In this document: positions 26,806-35,661 of the stretch, piece after piece
How positions within the stretch are numbered: position 1 is the first letter of the stretch
Layout: each line of letters starts with the position of its first letter
Source of the DNA: Gammaproteobacteria bacterium
Lineage (GTDB): Bacteria; Pseudomonadota; Gammaproteobacteria; Steroidobacterales; GCA-2729495
Reading direction: 5' to 3'
DNA: 37,443 nt
NCBI GenBank assembly: GCA_024277915.1
Contig: JAJRUG010000079.1
Coordinates: 1 to 37,443, forward strand
Translations under genes and position numbers: made by a program
The notes under the pieces: generated by a model
What the model saw: only the letters and a program-made list of their open reading frames with translations
Told to the model about the DNA's origin: nothing
Databases searched by the model: none

Positions 26806-26996
26806 GTAATACCTGCTAGAAAACCCTGATTATGAGGGCAGGAATCATACACCAAGGTTCGCTGCCAGATCCGGTTCATGCGCTACTGATGACAGGGTCT
26901 GATTATGGGTTTGGTACGTACTTACCGGGGAACAGGAAGTGCCTGTTATGTAAAATTCAGGTCTGTTCAACCGTAATTCAGGCTTTTTAACCTGGT

Positions 26997-27008
26997 ATTG
27001 TCGACAAT
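26997..27008. promoter_or_regulatory. 12-bp palindrome ATTGTCGACAAT, candidate activator site
   Basis: A perfect palindrome about 200 bases upstream of the sigma-54 promoter, at a distance usual for enhancer-binding activators. PEP-CTERM genes are often controlled by the PrsK/PrsR two-component system with sigma-54; assigning this site to PrsR is inference. Confidence 0.35.
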
Positions 27009-27061
27009 TATTACAGTCTCAGCTGTCCTGTTGGTCTGAAGCGCCGATCAGGGCTCTTTTT

Positions 27062-27077
27062 TGTGATCGGCATCACA
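27062..27077. promoter_or_regulatory. CRP/Vfr-type binding site
   Basis: TGTGA-TCGGCA-TCACA is an exact match to both CRP half-sites with the standard six-base spacer. It lies about 130-145 bases upstream of the sigma-54 promoter. It also forms part of the hairpin GCCGATCA/TGATCGGC, so an RNA role is possible but less likely. Confidence 0.5.
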
Positions 27078-27204
27078 GTTTTGCAAGTATTTACAATCAG
27101 CTTCCGGTCAGGAGCATCAATACACGTCGAGAAATCTTACAAATCGGGTTCCGACAGGCTCATCTGTATCTCTAACTAACTGTTTTTTATAGAAGCATTA
27201 TGAA

Positions 27205-27220
27205 TGGCATGATTCATGCA
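27205..27220 (+). promoter_or_regulatory. Sigma-54 (-24/-12) promoter for the PEP-CTERM gene
   Basis: TGGCATGATTCATGCA matches 10 of 12 defined positions of TGGCACG-N4-TTGCW, including the GG at -24 and GC at -12. Transcription would start near 27231, giving a leader of about 58 bases to the ATG at 27289. Confidence 0.55.
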
Positions 27221-27288
27221 TCAGAAACACCATCAAAATGCATTCAAATTGGTTTGGATACAAAGCAGACACAAGGACTTACGCAGTT

Positions 27289-27999
27289 ATGAATCCATCG
27301 ACTAGATTTTTTACTTCTATTTGTACGGCAATCATCCTTTTTACAGGGTTGTCCATGTCCGCAAATGCGTTTCCGGTTCTCAGGATCATGCATAGCGATC
27401 TGCCCGGAGGTTTCATCGATATCGCCGATACCGACGCAGACGGACTGGTCGAGTTTTCGGGTTCCATAGGCGGCTTCATGATGGCTATGAATGTCGGTAT
27501 CTCGTATCCGGCTCTCGGAACCCTTGATCGGCCCAAAATGGATCTGTTCTCAATGGAAGTTACCAGCTCTGCGCAGTTTGGCGGATTCGCGGATTCGATC
27601 ACAGTCATGCTGACCGATTCAGGTTTTTTGGGTGATAGCTTAAGCTCGGTTCAGTATCCTTTCGTTACGGCAATTGGCGGGACAACAGACGGACTGGTCG
27701 AAGCCCAGGCCTATCTGGACAATTCCAATGCATTGTTTGGCATGGGTACGGCTGTTTCATCATTTAACTCCGCAGACCTGGCGCTCGGCTATGGCGCATT
27801 CGGTGGTTCAGATTCTACCACTATCGCTACTGACGATTTGTATTCGCTGACGCTTGTCGCAACCATTACCCATACTGGCGCCAATCAGGTGACTTCAATG
27901 GACTTTCTCATTGCCTTGATAGAGCCATCTACAATAGCGCTGTTCGGTGTTGGGCTGGCTGGTCTTGCCTTTGTCAGGCGGCAACGCAAACTTTCCTGA
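27289..27999 (+). CDS. PEP-CTERM sorting domain protein
   Basis: A 236-residue exported protein. A signal peptide (residues 1 to about 27, ending SMSANA) precedes a body of low complexity with DTDADGLVEFSGS. The C-terminus carries the tripartite exosortase signal: EPSTIALFG, a hydrophobic helix and the basic end RRQRK; the canonical first proline is isoleucine. Such proteins are cut by exosortase (EpsH) and are linked to exopolysaccharide, floc or biofilm surfaces. The ATG at 27289 is chosen because AAGGA lies 11 bases upstream and the signal peptide starts there; a frame opening at 27238 would mask it. No exosortase lies in the window. A strong terminator follows, so it is a single-gene unit. 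Confidence 0.85.
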   Translation: MNPSTRFFTSICTAIILFTGLSMSANAFPVLRIMHSDLPGGFIDIADTDADGLVEFSGSIGGFMMAMNVGISYPALGTLDRPKMDLFSMEVTSSAQFGGFADSITVMLTDSGFLGDSLSSVQYPFVTAIGGTTDGLVEAQAYLDNSNALFGMGTAVSSFNSADLALGYGAFGGSDSTTIATDDLYSLTLVATITHTGANQVTSMDFLIALIEPSTIALFGVGLAGLAFVRRQRKLS

Positions 28000-28089
28000 T
28001 TGCGCAATGGCTGGGTTGGAGTAGTACGGCACGCTAAGTACCGGGGTTCCACTCAGAGACTACACATAGCGGCAGGCATATGTCGTTCC

Positions 28090-28123
28090 AAAAAATACCC
28101 GCACCTGTTGCGGGTATTTTTTT
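28090..28123 (+). terminator. Intrinsic terminator after the PEP-CTERM gene
   Basis: TACCCGCA and TGCGGGTA pair perfectly around a five-base loop (CCTGT), flanked by A6 and T7, so the stem can extend by A-T pairs and work in both directions. It isolates the PEP-CTERM gene from fumC. Confidence 0.9.
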
Positions 28124-28185
28124 GCGCGTATCATTGGGGGAAGCCGATGAGACGATTGACAGAGATACCGAGGAGAGAGCCCGTA

Positions 28186-29574
28186 ATGTCAGACAATGGA
28201 TACCGCATCGAACGAGACAGCATGGGTGAACTGCGGGTTCCGGAACATGCGCTGTGGGGTGCTCAGACTCAACGGGCGGTTGATAACTTCCCGATCAGCG
28301 GGCAGGCAATGCCAAGGACGTTTATCCGTGCTCTTGGGCTTATAAAATGGGCGGCCGCTGGCGCGAACAGGGAGCTTGGTCTGCTCAAGGCACCGATTGC
28401 GACCGCTATACAAACTGCGGCATTAGAGGTTGCAAATGGCGCCCACGATGCACATTTCCCGATTGACGTGTTCCAGACGGGTTCCGGCACCAGCTCCAAT
28501 ATGAATGCCAATGAGGTAGTGGCACAGTTGGCGTCCGGCCATCTTGGCAGCTCTGTCCACCCTAATGACGATGTCAATATGGGACAGAGCAGTAATGATG
28601 TGATCCCGACGGCAGTGCACCTGTCTGCTGCGCTGAGTTTATCCGAGGAGTTACTGCCTGGTTTGCAGCACCTGAGGGAAGTGCTCCTGGCGAAGGCCGC
28701 CGAAACAGATTCGGTTGTTAAAACCGGGCGAACACATCTGATGGATGCCATGCCGTTAACACTGGGTCAGGAACTGGGTGGCTGGGCAGCTCAGCTTGGT
28801 GCCGGCACGCAGCGGTTCGAAGATTGTATGCCGAGGCTATGCCAGCTTGCCCAGGGGGGCACTGCAGTGGGCACCGGAATCAATGCACATCCGGAATTCG
28901 GATCACAGGTTGCCGCATTATTGTCAGAGAAAACCAGCCTGTCATTCCGGGCGGCAGAAAACTTCTTTTCAGCCCTGAGCAGCCAGGATACCGTGGCTGA
29001 ACTTTCAGGGCACCTGAAAGTGCTGGCGATCAGTCTGATGAAAATCAGCAACGATTTGCGCTGGATGAATAGTGGGCCATTGGCCGGCCTTGGCGAGATC
29101 GCGCTGCCTGCATTGCAGCCGGGCAGCAGTATCATGCCCGGAAAGGTCAACCCGGTGATCCCCGAAGCTGTGACCATGGTGGCAGCCCAGGTCATCGGAA
29201 ATGACACGACGATCGGGATCGCAGCCCAGTCCGGAAATTTCCAGCTCAATGTGATGTTGCCTGTTATCGCGGCGAACACCTTGCAAAGCATCAGCCTGCT
29301 GGCGAACTCCTGTCGCCTGTTAGCGGATAAGACCATTACCGGCTTCAAGGTTAATCATGCGAACCTTGCACATCCTCTGGATCGAAACCCGATACTTGTG
29401 ACCGCACTGAATTCGGTGATTGGATACGAGCTTGGTGCTGCGATTGCAAAAAAAGCCTACGCAGAAGGACGTCCGGTCAGGGAAATTGCGGCTGAGATGA
29501 CCGATCTTTCGGCTGAGGATCTTGATCGATTGCTGGATGCAGCTGAGCTGACCAAAGGTGGAATCAAGAGCTGA
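28186..29574 (+). CDS. fumC: Class II fumarate hydratase
   Basis: A 462-residue iron-independent fumarase converting fumarate to malate. Seen: LWGAQTQRAVDNFPISG near residue 24, SGTSSNMNANEV near 100, DDVNMGQSSND near 130, TGRTHLMDAMP near 185 and the superfamily signature GSSIMPGKVNP near 315. The ATG at 28186 with AGGAGA (28170-28175) ten bases upstream gives the usual length; ATG 28147 would add 13 residues. It lies alone after a terminator. It provides an oxidation-resistant TCA step alongside aconitase A. Confidence 0.96.
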   Translation: MSDNGYRIERDSMGELRVPEHALWGAQTQRAVDNFPISGQAMPRTFIRALGLIKWAAAGANRELGLLKAPIATAIQTAALEVANGAHDAHFPIDVFQTGSGTSSNMNANEVVAQLASGHLGSSVHPNDDVNMGQSSNDVIPTAVHLSAALSLSEELLPGLQHLREVLLAKAAETDSVVKTGRTHLMDAMPLTLGQELGGWAAQLGAGTQRFEDCMPRLCQLAQGGTAVGTGINAHPEFGSQVAALLSEKTSLSFRAAENFFSALSSQDTVAELSGHLKVLAISLMKISNDLRWMNSGPLAGLGEIALPALQPGSSIMPGKVNPVIPEAVTMVAAQVIGNDTTIGIAAQSGNFQLNVMLPVIAANTLQSISLLANSCRLLADKTITGFKVNHANLAHPLDRNPILVTALNSVIGYELGAAIAKKAYAEGRPVREIAAEMTDLSAEDLDRLLDAAELTKGGIKS

Positions 29575-29619
29575 CAGAGTGGCTGTTCATGCCAATCCTG
29601 CCTTCAGGCTCACCGGGCA

Positions 29620-30234
29620 ATGAGAGGACAGATCACCCGGTGCCTGGCGGACAGCTCAATTGCAGAGGATCCCGCAGCGGTTGCATTGGCGGCATTGCCG
29701 GAGGGTATTGACCAAAGTCTGTTTCCGCAGCCGCTCATTCTGGCGGCCGTGCTCATTCCCCTGATTTTACATCAACAGGGTCTTTCCGTATTGCTGACGC
29801 GCCGTACCGGCCATTTGCGCGATCACCCGGGGCAGATCAGCTTCCCGGGCGGAAGAGTTGACCCAGGAGATCCAAGCGCACTGGCAACAGCATTGCGTGA
29901 AGCAGAGGAAGAAATCGGATTATCGCCGCAAAAAATTGAAATTGCCGGTTATCTGGCGCCACATGCGGTCATGACCGGGTTTGTCGTTACCCCGGTGGTT
30001 GGTTTTATCGAGCCTGACCCTGAGCTGGTTCTTGACCCGTTCGAGGTTGCTGAAGTCTTCGAGGTGCCGTTGGAGTTTTTTCTCGATCCAGCTAACAAAA
30101 AGCCGGATCATCGACAGATTCAGGGCGTGGAGATATCGACTTTCCAATATCGCTACCAGCATTATCGTATTTGGGGAGCAACTGCTTTCATGTTAAGAGA
30201 TCTTTGCAAAATACTAGAAAGAACATCCTGTTAG
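29620..30234 (+). CDS. CoA pyrophosphatase-type NUDIX hydrolase (NudL family)
   Basis: A 204-residue protein with the NudL/UPF0035 signature: LLTRRTGHLRDHPGQISFPGG (residues 58-78, quoted in part) runs into the NUDIX box GGRVDPGDPSALATALREAEEEIG ending at residue 100. The sequence HPGQISFPGG before the box distinguishes CoA pyrophosphatases from other NUDIX enzymes; they split CoA into phosphopantetheine and 3',5'-ADP. The gene ends seven bases before mazG, suggesting an operon of two house-cleaning pyrophosphohydrolases. Confidence 0.85.
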   Translation: MRGQITRCLADSSIAEDPAAVALAALPEGIDQSLFPQPLILAAVLIPLILHQQGLSVLLTRRTGHLRDHPGQISFPGGRVDPGDPSALATALREAEEEIGLSPQKIEIAGYLAPHAVMTGFVVTPVVGFIEPDPELVLDPFEVAEVFEVPLEFFLDPANKKPDHRQIQGVEISTFQYRYQHYRIWGATAFMLRDLCKILERTSC

Positions 30235-30241
30235 GAGCCAT

Positions 30242-31006
30242 ATGGAGAAACTACTTGATATTATGAAAGCCCTGAGGGATCCGCTAACAGGATGCCCCTG
30301 GGACAAGAAGCAGGATTTTCGTTCGGTAGCCCCCTACACCATCGAAGAAGCCTATGAGGTTGCCGATGCGATCGACAGAGAAGCGATGGAAGATCTCAAA
30401 GGCGAGTTGGGTGATTTGCTGTTGCAAGTGGTTTTTCACTCACAGATGGCCAGTGAGAAGGAGCTTTTTGATTTTGGTGATGTCGTTGATGGTATCAGCG
30501 AGAAGATGCGGCGTCGGCACCCGCATGTGTTTGGATCTGTTCAGTTCGATACACCGCAACAGCGGCGCACCGCCTGGGATGCGGAAAAGACCCGGGAGCG
30601 TGCTGCACGGCATGATGACGACCCTTCCGCGCTTGCCGGGATAGCTCTGGCAATGCCTGCGCTCAGCAGGGCGGAAAAGCTGGGCCGGAGGGCAGCATCA
30701 GCAGGATTCGACTGGGCAGACATTTCGGGTGTTGTTGAGAAGATCATGGAAGAAGCCAATGAGCTGTCGGAGGCTCGCTTACAGCGTGACCAGGCCGACA
30801 TCGAAGAAGAATTCGGTGATCTGCTGTTTTCACTGGTCAACCTGGCCAGGCACCTGAATCTTGATGCCGAGGAATCGTTACGACTGGCAAACCGGAAGTT
30901 CGAGAACAGGTTTCGTCGACTGGAGCTGCGTGTACTTGCCGAGAACAAGGATCTGAAAACGCTCTCTATTTCCGAGCTGGAGCTCATCTGGCAACAAATC
31001 AAGTAG
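30242..31006 (+). CDS. mazG: Nucleoside triphosphate pyrophosphohydrolase MazG
   Basis: A 254-residue protein with two MazG domains. The first has CPWDKKQDF near residue 19 and the metal-binding pattern EEAYEVADAI...ELGDLL at 34-59; the second has EEANELSEARL...EEFGDLLFSLVN at about 169-199. MazG hydrolyses dNTPs and NTPs to monophosphates and can lower (p)ppGpp. AGGAG stands just before the ATG. The length agrees with E. coli MazG (263). It follows the NudL-type gene closely. Confidence 0.94.
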   Translation: MEKLLDIMKALRDPLTGCPWDKKQDFRSVAPYTIEEAYEVADAIDREAMEDLKGELGDLLLQVVFHSQMASEKELFDFGDVVDGISEKMRRRHPHVFGSVQFDTPQQRRTAWDAEKTRERAARHDDDPSALAGIALAMPALSRAEKLGRRAASAGFDWADISGVVEKIMEEANELSEARLQRDQADIEEEFGDLLFSLVNLARHLNLDAEESLRLANRKFENRFRRLELRVLAENKDLKTLSISELELIWQQIK

Positions 31007-31094
31007 TCGATTGGCGGAAACAGAATATTGGTTAAGCCTGGGTTCAGCTTGTGTCCCTTATGCTGGCATCCTGTTATCAAGCAGGAGAACCGGC

Positions 31095-31652
31095 ATGAAT
31101 ACGCAAGCAAACAGTTTTTCAACATTCCTACCCGTTTTAACAGGCGTTCTGCTGGCTGTAACCAGCTTGTCTGCAAGTGCTGATGAGCCATCACGAGGGG
31201 ATGTGATCGAATACGCTGAAGTCACACAGGTGGTTCCTTTGTACCGTCAGGTCACAGTTGAAGTACCCGTCAGAGAGTGCTTTGAGAACCGTGGTTATTC
31301 CGGGCAGCAACAGCGAAATCGTAACGGGCGCAGCTCGGTACCCGGCATGATTGTCGGAGGTATCGTTGGCGGTATTATCGGCAATCAGTTCGGCAGGGGG
31401 CATGGCAACGATGCTGCAACCATTGCTGGAACACTGATCGGAGCCGGGATTGGCAGCAATGCTACCAGTCGACGTGCCGCGGTTCCCTATCCTGCTACCA
31501 CCTGCACAACCCGGTACGAAATGCGAACCGAGCAGCGAGCTGATGGCTATCGTGTCACCTATGAATATGATGGCAAACTCTATTCAACCCGTACCCATAA
31601 ATTGCCTGGTCAGCAAATTCCGGTGCGAGTGTCCGTCCGCCCGGCTTTCTGA
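31095..31652 (+). CDS. Glycine-zipper 2TM domain envelope protein
   Basis: A 185-residue protein with a signal peptide (FLPVLTGVLLAVTSLSASADE, cleavage near residue 29) and a glycine-zipper region at about 85-120 (MIVGGIVGGIIGNQFG, then AATIAGTLIGAGIGSN). The C-terminal part has CTTRYEMRTEQRADGYRVTYEYDG, typical of the SlyB/Rcp-like 2TM family in gammaproteobacteria. Such proteins sit in the periplasm or outer membrane; their role is unclear. The ATG at 31095 is chosen because AGGAG lies eight bases upstream and it opens the signal peptide. It stands between mazG and a DAHP synthase gene with no functional link evident. Confidence 0.8.
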   Translation: MNTQANSFSTFLPVLTGVLLAVTSLSASADEPSRGDVIEYAEVTQVVPLYRQVTVEVPVRECFENRGYSGQQQRNRNGRSSVPGMIVGGIVGGIIGNQFGRGHGNDAATIAGTLIGAGIGSNATSRRAAVPYPATTCTTRYEMRTEQRADGYRVTYEYDGKLYSTRTHKLPGQQIPVRVSVRPAF

Positions 31653-31719
31653 GGTCGGTTTCGGTCAGCAGGCCAGGAACGGTATCGATGGGATTGATGC
31701 TATGGCATAGTGCTCGGCT

Positions 31720-33069
31720 ATGGCGATGCAACACACTCCCGCAGAATGGAATCCGGAAAGCTGGCAGACAAAAACTGTCGGTCAGTCTCCAATATACAAA
31801 GATCAGAAGCATGTTGCCGAGGTTATAAACCGTCTGTCTAAACTGCCACCCATCGTCACCAGTTGGGAAATTGAAAGTCTGCGAGAACGAATTGCCAATG
31901 CTCAGGAAGGCAAGGCATTCATACTTCAAGGCGGTGATTGTGCTGAAGCGCTGGATGAATGCACCTCGGAACTGATCGTGCAGAAGCTCAAAATCCTGCT
32001 GCAAATGAGTGTGGTTATCGTATCGGGTTTGAAAAAACCCGTGGTGCGAGTAGGGCGTATGGCTGGCCAGTACGCGAAACCACGTTCCGCCAACATGGAA
32101 ACCCGCGATGGTGTGACGTTGCCCAGCTATCGTGGTGATCTGGTGAACCGCCTGCCGTTTACAGAAAAAGACAGGGAGCCAAACCCGGATCTGATGTTGC
32201 GTGGTTACGAGCGTGCTGCATTAACTTACAATTTTGTGCGTTCATTGATTGATGGCGGGTTCGCGGATTTGCATCACCCTGAAAACTGGGATCTTGATTT
32301 CGTCAGCCATTCGGATCTGGCCGATGAATACCGGCAACTGGTCAAAACTGTCGCCGATGGACTGGATTTTTTCGAGTCAATGACAGGCGAGAAGATATAT
32401 CGAGCCAGGCGAGTAGATTTCTATTCTTCTCACGAAGGACTGCATCTTCCATACGAGCAGGCGCAGACCCGATTTCTCGATCACCGCCAGAAATGGTTCA
32501 ACCTGACAACTCATTTTCCCTGGATCGGATTACGTACCAGCGAACTGACGGGGGCACACATCGAGTATTTTCGCGGTATCGCGAATCCTATTGGAATAAA
32601 AATCGGCAAAGATACGAGCAGTCAGGAACTGGCTGACCTGATAGAGGTACTCAACCCGGACAATGAACCGGGTCGCTTGACATTCATTCATCGCTTTGGT
32701 GCCGGTCAGGTAACGAACAACCTGCCTCGATTGATTGAAGTGACACAAAAATCCGGCGCAAAAGTGCTCTGGGTCTGCGATCCAATGCATGGCAACACAG
32801 AGAAGTCTGAATCCGGGCTGAAAACGCGGCGCTTTGACAAGATTCTTGCCGAGCTTCAGGAGTCTTTTCAGACGCATCAGGACTGCGGCAGTTATCTGGG
32901 CGGTGTCCATCTTGAACTGACCGGTGGTCATGTCACCGAATGTACGGGTGGCGCGAGAGGACTCACGGACGCAGATCTGAAGCGAGCTTACCGAACCCAG
33001 GTGGACCCGCGTTTGAACTATGAGCAGGCCATGGAAGTCGCTATGCGCATTGCCGGATATCACACCTGA
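31720..33069 (+). CDS. Class II 3-deoxy-7-phosphoheptulonate (DAHP) synthase
   Basis: A 449-residue enzyme joining phosphoenolpyruvate and erythrose 4-phosphate, the first step to aromatic amino acids. It is the class II (plant/Mycobacterium-like) type: WNPESWQTKTVGQSPIY at the N-terminus, FILQGGDCAE near 64, VRVGRMAGQYAKPRS near 108, EGLHLPYEQ near 240, WVCDPMHGNTE near 347 and GGVHLELTGGHVTECTGG near 390. The class I AroF/G/H architecture is absent. ATG 31720 has only a weak ribosome site; ATG 31726 is an alternative. It ends four bases before the glycosylase gene. Confidence 0.94.
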   Translation: MAMQHTPAEWNPESWQTKTVGQSPIYKDQKHVAEVINRLSKLPPIVTSWEIESLRERIANAQEGKAFILQGGDCAEALDECTSELIVQKLKILLQMSVVIVSGLKKPVVRVGRMAGQYAKPRSANMETRDGVTLPSYRGDLVNRLPFTEKDREPNPDLMLRGYERAALTYNFVRSLIDGGFADLHHPENWDLDFVSHSDLADEYRQLVKTVADGLDFFESMTGEKIYRARRVDFYSSHEGLHLPYEQAQTRFLDHRQKWFNLTTHFPWIGLRTSELTGAHIEYFRGIANPIGIKIGKDTSSQELADLIEVLNPDNEPGRLTFIHRFGAGQVTNNLPRLIEVTQKSGAKVLWVCDPMHGNTEKSESGLKTRRFDKILAELQESFQTHQDCGSYLGGVHLELTGGHVTECTGGARGLTDADLKRAYRTQVDPRLNYEQAMEVAMRIAGYHT

Positions 33070-33073
33070 GCCG

Positions 33074-33736
33074 ATGGTCGGTTGTTCCTCATGGCAAGGG
33101 GAATACTCGGGCTTTAGCACGGACTGTACCCGTTGCAGGCGTTTGGCTGATTTTCTGGAGAGCGTCAGACGCCAGCACCCCAACTACTACGCAAGGCCCG
33201 TACCGGATTTTGGTTCAGATACAGCCAGCCTGCTGATCGTCGGCCTGGCACCGGGCATGCACGGTGCCAATGCGACCGGACGTCCTTTTACCGGCGACTT
33301 TGCCGGAATCCTCCTGTACCAGACATTGTACAAGTTCGGTTTTGCCAGCAAAGCTGAAAGTAGTTCAGCAGACGATGGCCTGGAGTTAATTAACTGTCGA
33401 ATTACCAATGCTGTGCGCTGTTTACCCCCCGCAAACAAGCCTCTGACCGAGGAAGTAAACGCGTGTAACCCATACCTTGTCGAAGAGCTGACCCGGCAGA
33501 ACAAACCTCAAATCGCGGTTGCCCTGGGTGGGTTGGCGCATCGCGCCATGCTAAAAGCGCTGGGGCTTCGCCAGGCGGCATTCAAATTTGGTCACGCTGC
33601 CGAACACCAGGTAACAGAGGAGTTACTGTTGATCGACTCATACCATTGCAGCCGGTATAACACTCAGACCAGAAGGTTGACGACGCCAATGTTCGAGGAG
33701 GTTTTTCAGCAGGTTCGCGGGCACCTGGGTAGCTAG
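33074..33736 (+). CDS. Family 5 (UDGb-type) uracil-DNA glycosylase
   Basis: A 220-residue glycosylase. Motif 1 GLAPGMHGANATGRPFTGD near residues 57-75 has the GLAP..GGN.TGR.FTGD form of UDGb, which lacks the usual catalytic polar residue of family 1 and acts on uracil, hypoxanthine and related bases. Motif 2 is DSYHCSRYNTQT near 188-199. Cysteines C18, C21, C115 and C130 have the spacing of the 4Fe-4S ligands in families 4 and 5. The ATG at 33074, four bases after the DAHP synthase stop, is chosen; a longer frame opening at 33020 would overlap that gene. uvrC follows after 15 bases, giving two repair genes side by side. Confidence 0.85.
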   Translation: MVGCSSWQGEYSGFSTDCTRCRRLADFLESVRRQHPNYYARPVPDFGSDTASLLIVGLAPGMHGANATGRPFTGDFAGILLYQTLYKFGFASKAESSSADDGLELINCRITNAVRCLPPANKPLTEEVNACNPYLVEELTRQNKPQIAVALGGLAHRAMLKALGLRQAAFKFGHAAEHQVTEELLLIDSYHCSRYNTQTRRLTTPMFEEVFQQVRGHLGS

Positions 33737-33751
33737 GCGCGGAGTGCCGGA

Positions 33752-35578
33752 ATGCACGAAGATTTCGACCACAAAAACTTCCTCGCCTCACTGAGCCATC
33801 GTCCCGGTGTATACCGAATGCTCGATGCAGATGAGAGCGTTCTGTACGTTGGCAAGGCTCGGGACATAAAAAAACGGGTATCGAGTTATTTTGGGAAAAA
33901 ACTGGTTCATCCGAAAACACAGGCATTGATGAGCTTTGCAAGCTCAATAGAAATCACAGTAACCGGTACCGAGCAGGAGGCATTGTTACTTGAATACAAC
34001 CTGATCAAAAAGCATGCACCAAGGTTCAATGTTCTGCTGCGGGACGGAAAAAGCTTTCCCTATATATATGTGTCAGCACAGCAGGATTTTCCGCGTTTCG
34101 AATTCCATCGGGGCAGTCGGTCTGCTCCCGGCCAGTTTTTTGGGCCATTCCCGAGTGCCGGGGCGGTTCGTGAGACGCTGACCCAGATTCAGAAGCTGTT
34201 TAGCGTTCGCCAGTGCAAGGAATCCTACTTTGCCAACCGAAGTCGCCCCTGTCTTCAGCATCAGATCAAACGCTGTTCCGCGCCGTGCGTGCGGTTAATC
34301 GACAGCGATGCATACCGGCGGGATGTAGAAAATGCCATATTATTTTTACAGGGAAAAAATAACCCGGTGCTCAGTAATCTGGTAAGCAGAATGGATCTGG
34401 CAGCTGGCAGGCATGAATATGAGCAGGCGGCCCGGTACCGTGATCAGATTGCTGCCATCAAGACTGTTCAGGCTCGGCAGATTATTTCCGGGTCGCGTAT
34501 TACCGATACGGATGTAGTCGCTGTGCACCACGAAGGCGGATTGTTTTGTGTGTCCTCCATGATCATCCGCGGTGGCCGGATTCTGGGCAGCCGCAACATA
34601 TTCCCAAAGACCACAGCCAATACGGAAGTGCCTGAAGTGCTGAATGCGTTTTTGATGCAGCATTATTTTGTGCAGGTGGCACCAGCGGAAATCCTGATCA
34701 GCAGCGCAGTTATCGATCAATCTGTCCTGGAGCAGGTATTCGGCAATAAAACCGGACACAAAGTGGCAATCAAGCACAACGTTCGTGGCCAGCGCCGCAG
34801 GTGGCTGGAAATGGCAATGACCAATGCCCGGCAGGGTGTCGTCATGCGGCAGGCCGCCAATTCCAGCGTCAGGAAACAGCTTGATATCTTAGGTGACACT
34901 TTGGGGCTGGATGGCGCACCTGAGCGTATTGAATGTTTCGACATCAGCCATACCAGTGGGGAGTCTACCGTTGCATCCTGTGTCGTTTTTGGTATTGAGG
35001 GGGCTATCAAGTCGGACTATCGCCGATTCAATATCCGTGACGTCGCACAGGGAGATGATCCCGGGGCAATCGCTCAAGCCGTAAAAAGACGTTACACCCG
35101 GGTGAAGAAGGGTGAGGCGCCGGTGCCGGATTTAATATTGATTGACGGGGGAAGAGGGCAACTCACAGCAGCTTGTGAAGTTATGGAAGAATTGCAATTT
35201 GAGGATATTCCGATCGTTGCAGTCGCGAAAGGTATGAACCGAAAAGCGGGGCGGGAGAAATTATTTCTGCCGGGTCACATGCACGCAAGGTCTATGGATC
35301 CGGAATCACCTGCATTGCGCCTGATACAGCAAATTCGCGACGAGGCACATCGTTTTGCGATCACAGGTCATCGGCAACAGCGTAGTCTCGCCAGAAAAAC
35401 CTCCAGTCTTGAAGCCATTGAAGGCCTTGGGCCGGTCAAGCGCCGGGAATTACTCAAACAATTTGGTGGGCTTCAGGGTATCAAGCAAGCGGGACCTGAG
35501 GATTTGCGATTAATACACGGGATCGGTCCGCGGCTGGCCCGGCAAATCTACGACTATTTTCACGGTGGTCCTGACTGA
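33752..35578 (+). CDS. uvrC: UvrABC system protein C
   Basis: A 608-residue excinuclease subunit making both incisions in nucleotide excision repair. Residues 15-44 form the GIY-YIG nuclease (PGVYRMLDADESVLYVGKAR, then RVSSYF). A cysteine-rich stretch (CLQHQIKRCSAPC) follows near 167, a UVR helix pair near 205-240 (YEQAARYRDQIAAI), the RNase H-like second nuclease with ECFDISHTSGES near 393 and LILIDGGRGQL near 462, and tandem helix-hairpin-helix motifs at the end (IEGLGPVKRRELL, IHGIGPRLARQI). The length is normal (E. coli 610). pgsA follows after 83 bases. Confidence 0.97.
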   Translation: MHEDFDHKNFLASLSHRPGVYRMLDADESVLYVGKARDIKKRVSSYFGKKLVHPKTQALMSFASSIEITVTGTEQEALLLEYNLIKKHAPRFNVLLRDGKSFPYIYVSAQQDFPRFEFHRGSRSAPGQFFGPFPSAGAVRETLTQIQKLFSVRQCKESYFANRSRPCLQHQIKRCSAPCVRLIDSDAYRRDVENAILFLQGKNNPVLSNLVSRMDLAAGRHEYEQAARYRDQIAAIKTVQARQIISGSRITDTDVVAVHHEGGLFCVSSMIIRGGRILGSRNIFPKTTANTEVPEVLNAFLMQHYFVQVAPAEILISSAVIDQSVLEQVFGNKTGHKVAIKHNVRGQRRRWLEMAMTNARQGVVMRQAANSSVRKQLDILGDTLGLDGAPERIECFDISHTSGESTVASCVVFGIEGAIKSDYRRFNIRDVAQGDDPGAIAQAVKRRYTRVKKGEAPVPDLILIDGGRGQLTAACEVMEELQFEDIPIVAVAKGMNRKAGREKLFLPGHMHARSMDPESPALRLIQQIRDEAHRFAITGHRQQRSLARKTSSLEAIEGLGPVKRRELLKQFGGLQGIKQAGPEDLRLIHGIGPRLARQIYDYFHGGPD

Positions 35579-35661
35579 TCAAAACTCCAACCTGAGCCGG
35601 TTCCGCGTTAGAATAGACACTGGTTCCTGTTTTTTCATTCATACACGCTACCTGGAATAAG

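Larger units (their letters stand above)
26806..27288. other. 483-base intergenic region, purB / PEP-CTERM divergent promoters
   Basis: No gene is seen here. Its contents are a weak purB -10 (26844-26849, minus strand), an inverted repeat AACAGG-AAGTG-CCTGTT at 26931-26947, a 12-bp palindrome at 26997-27008, a hairpin GCCGATCA/TGATCGGC near 27042-27071 that overlaps a CRP-type site, and a sigma-54 promoter at 27205-27220. The region is AT-richer than its neighbours. Confidence 0.6.
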
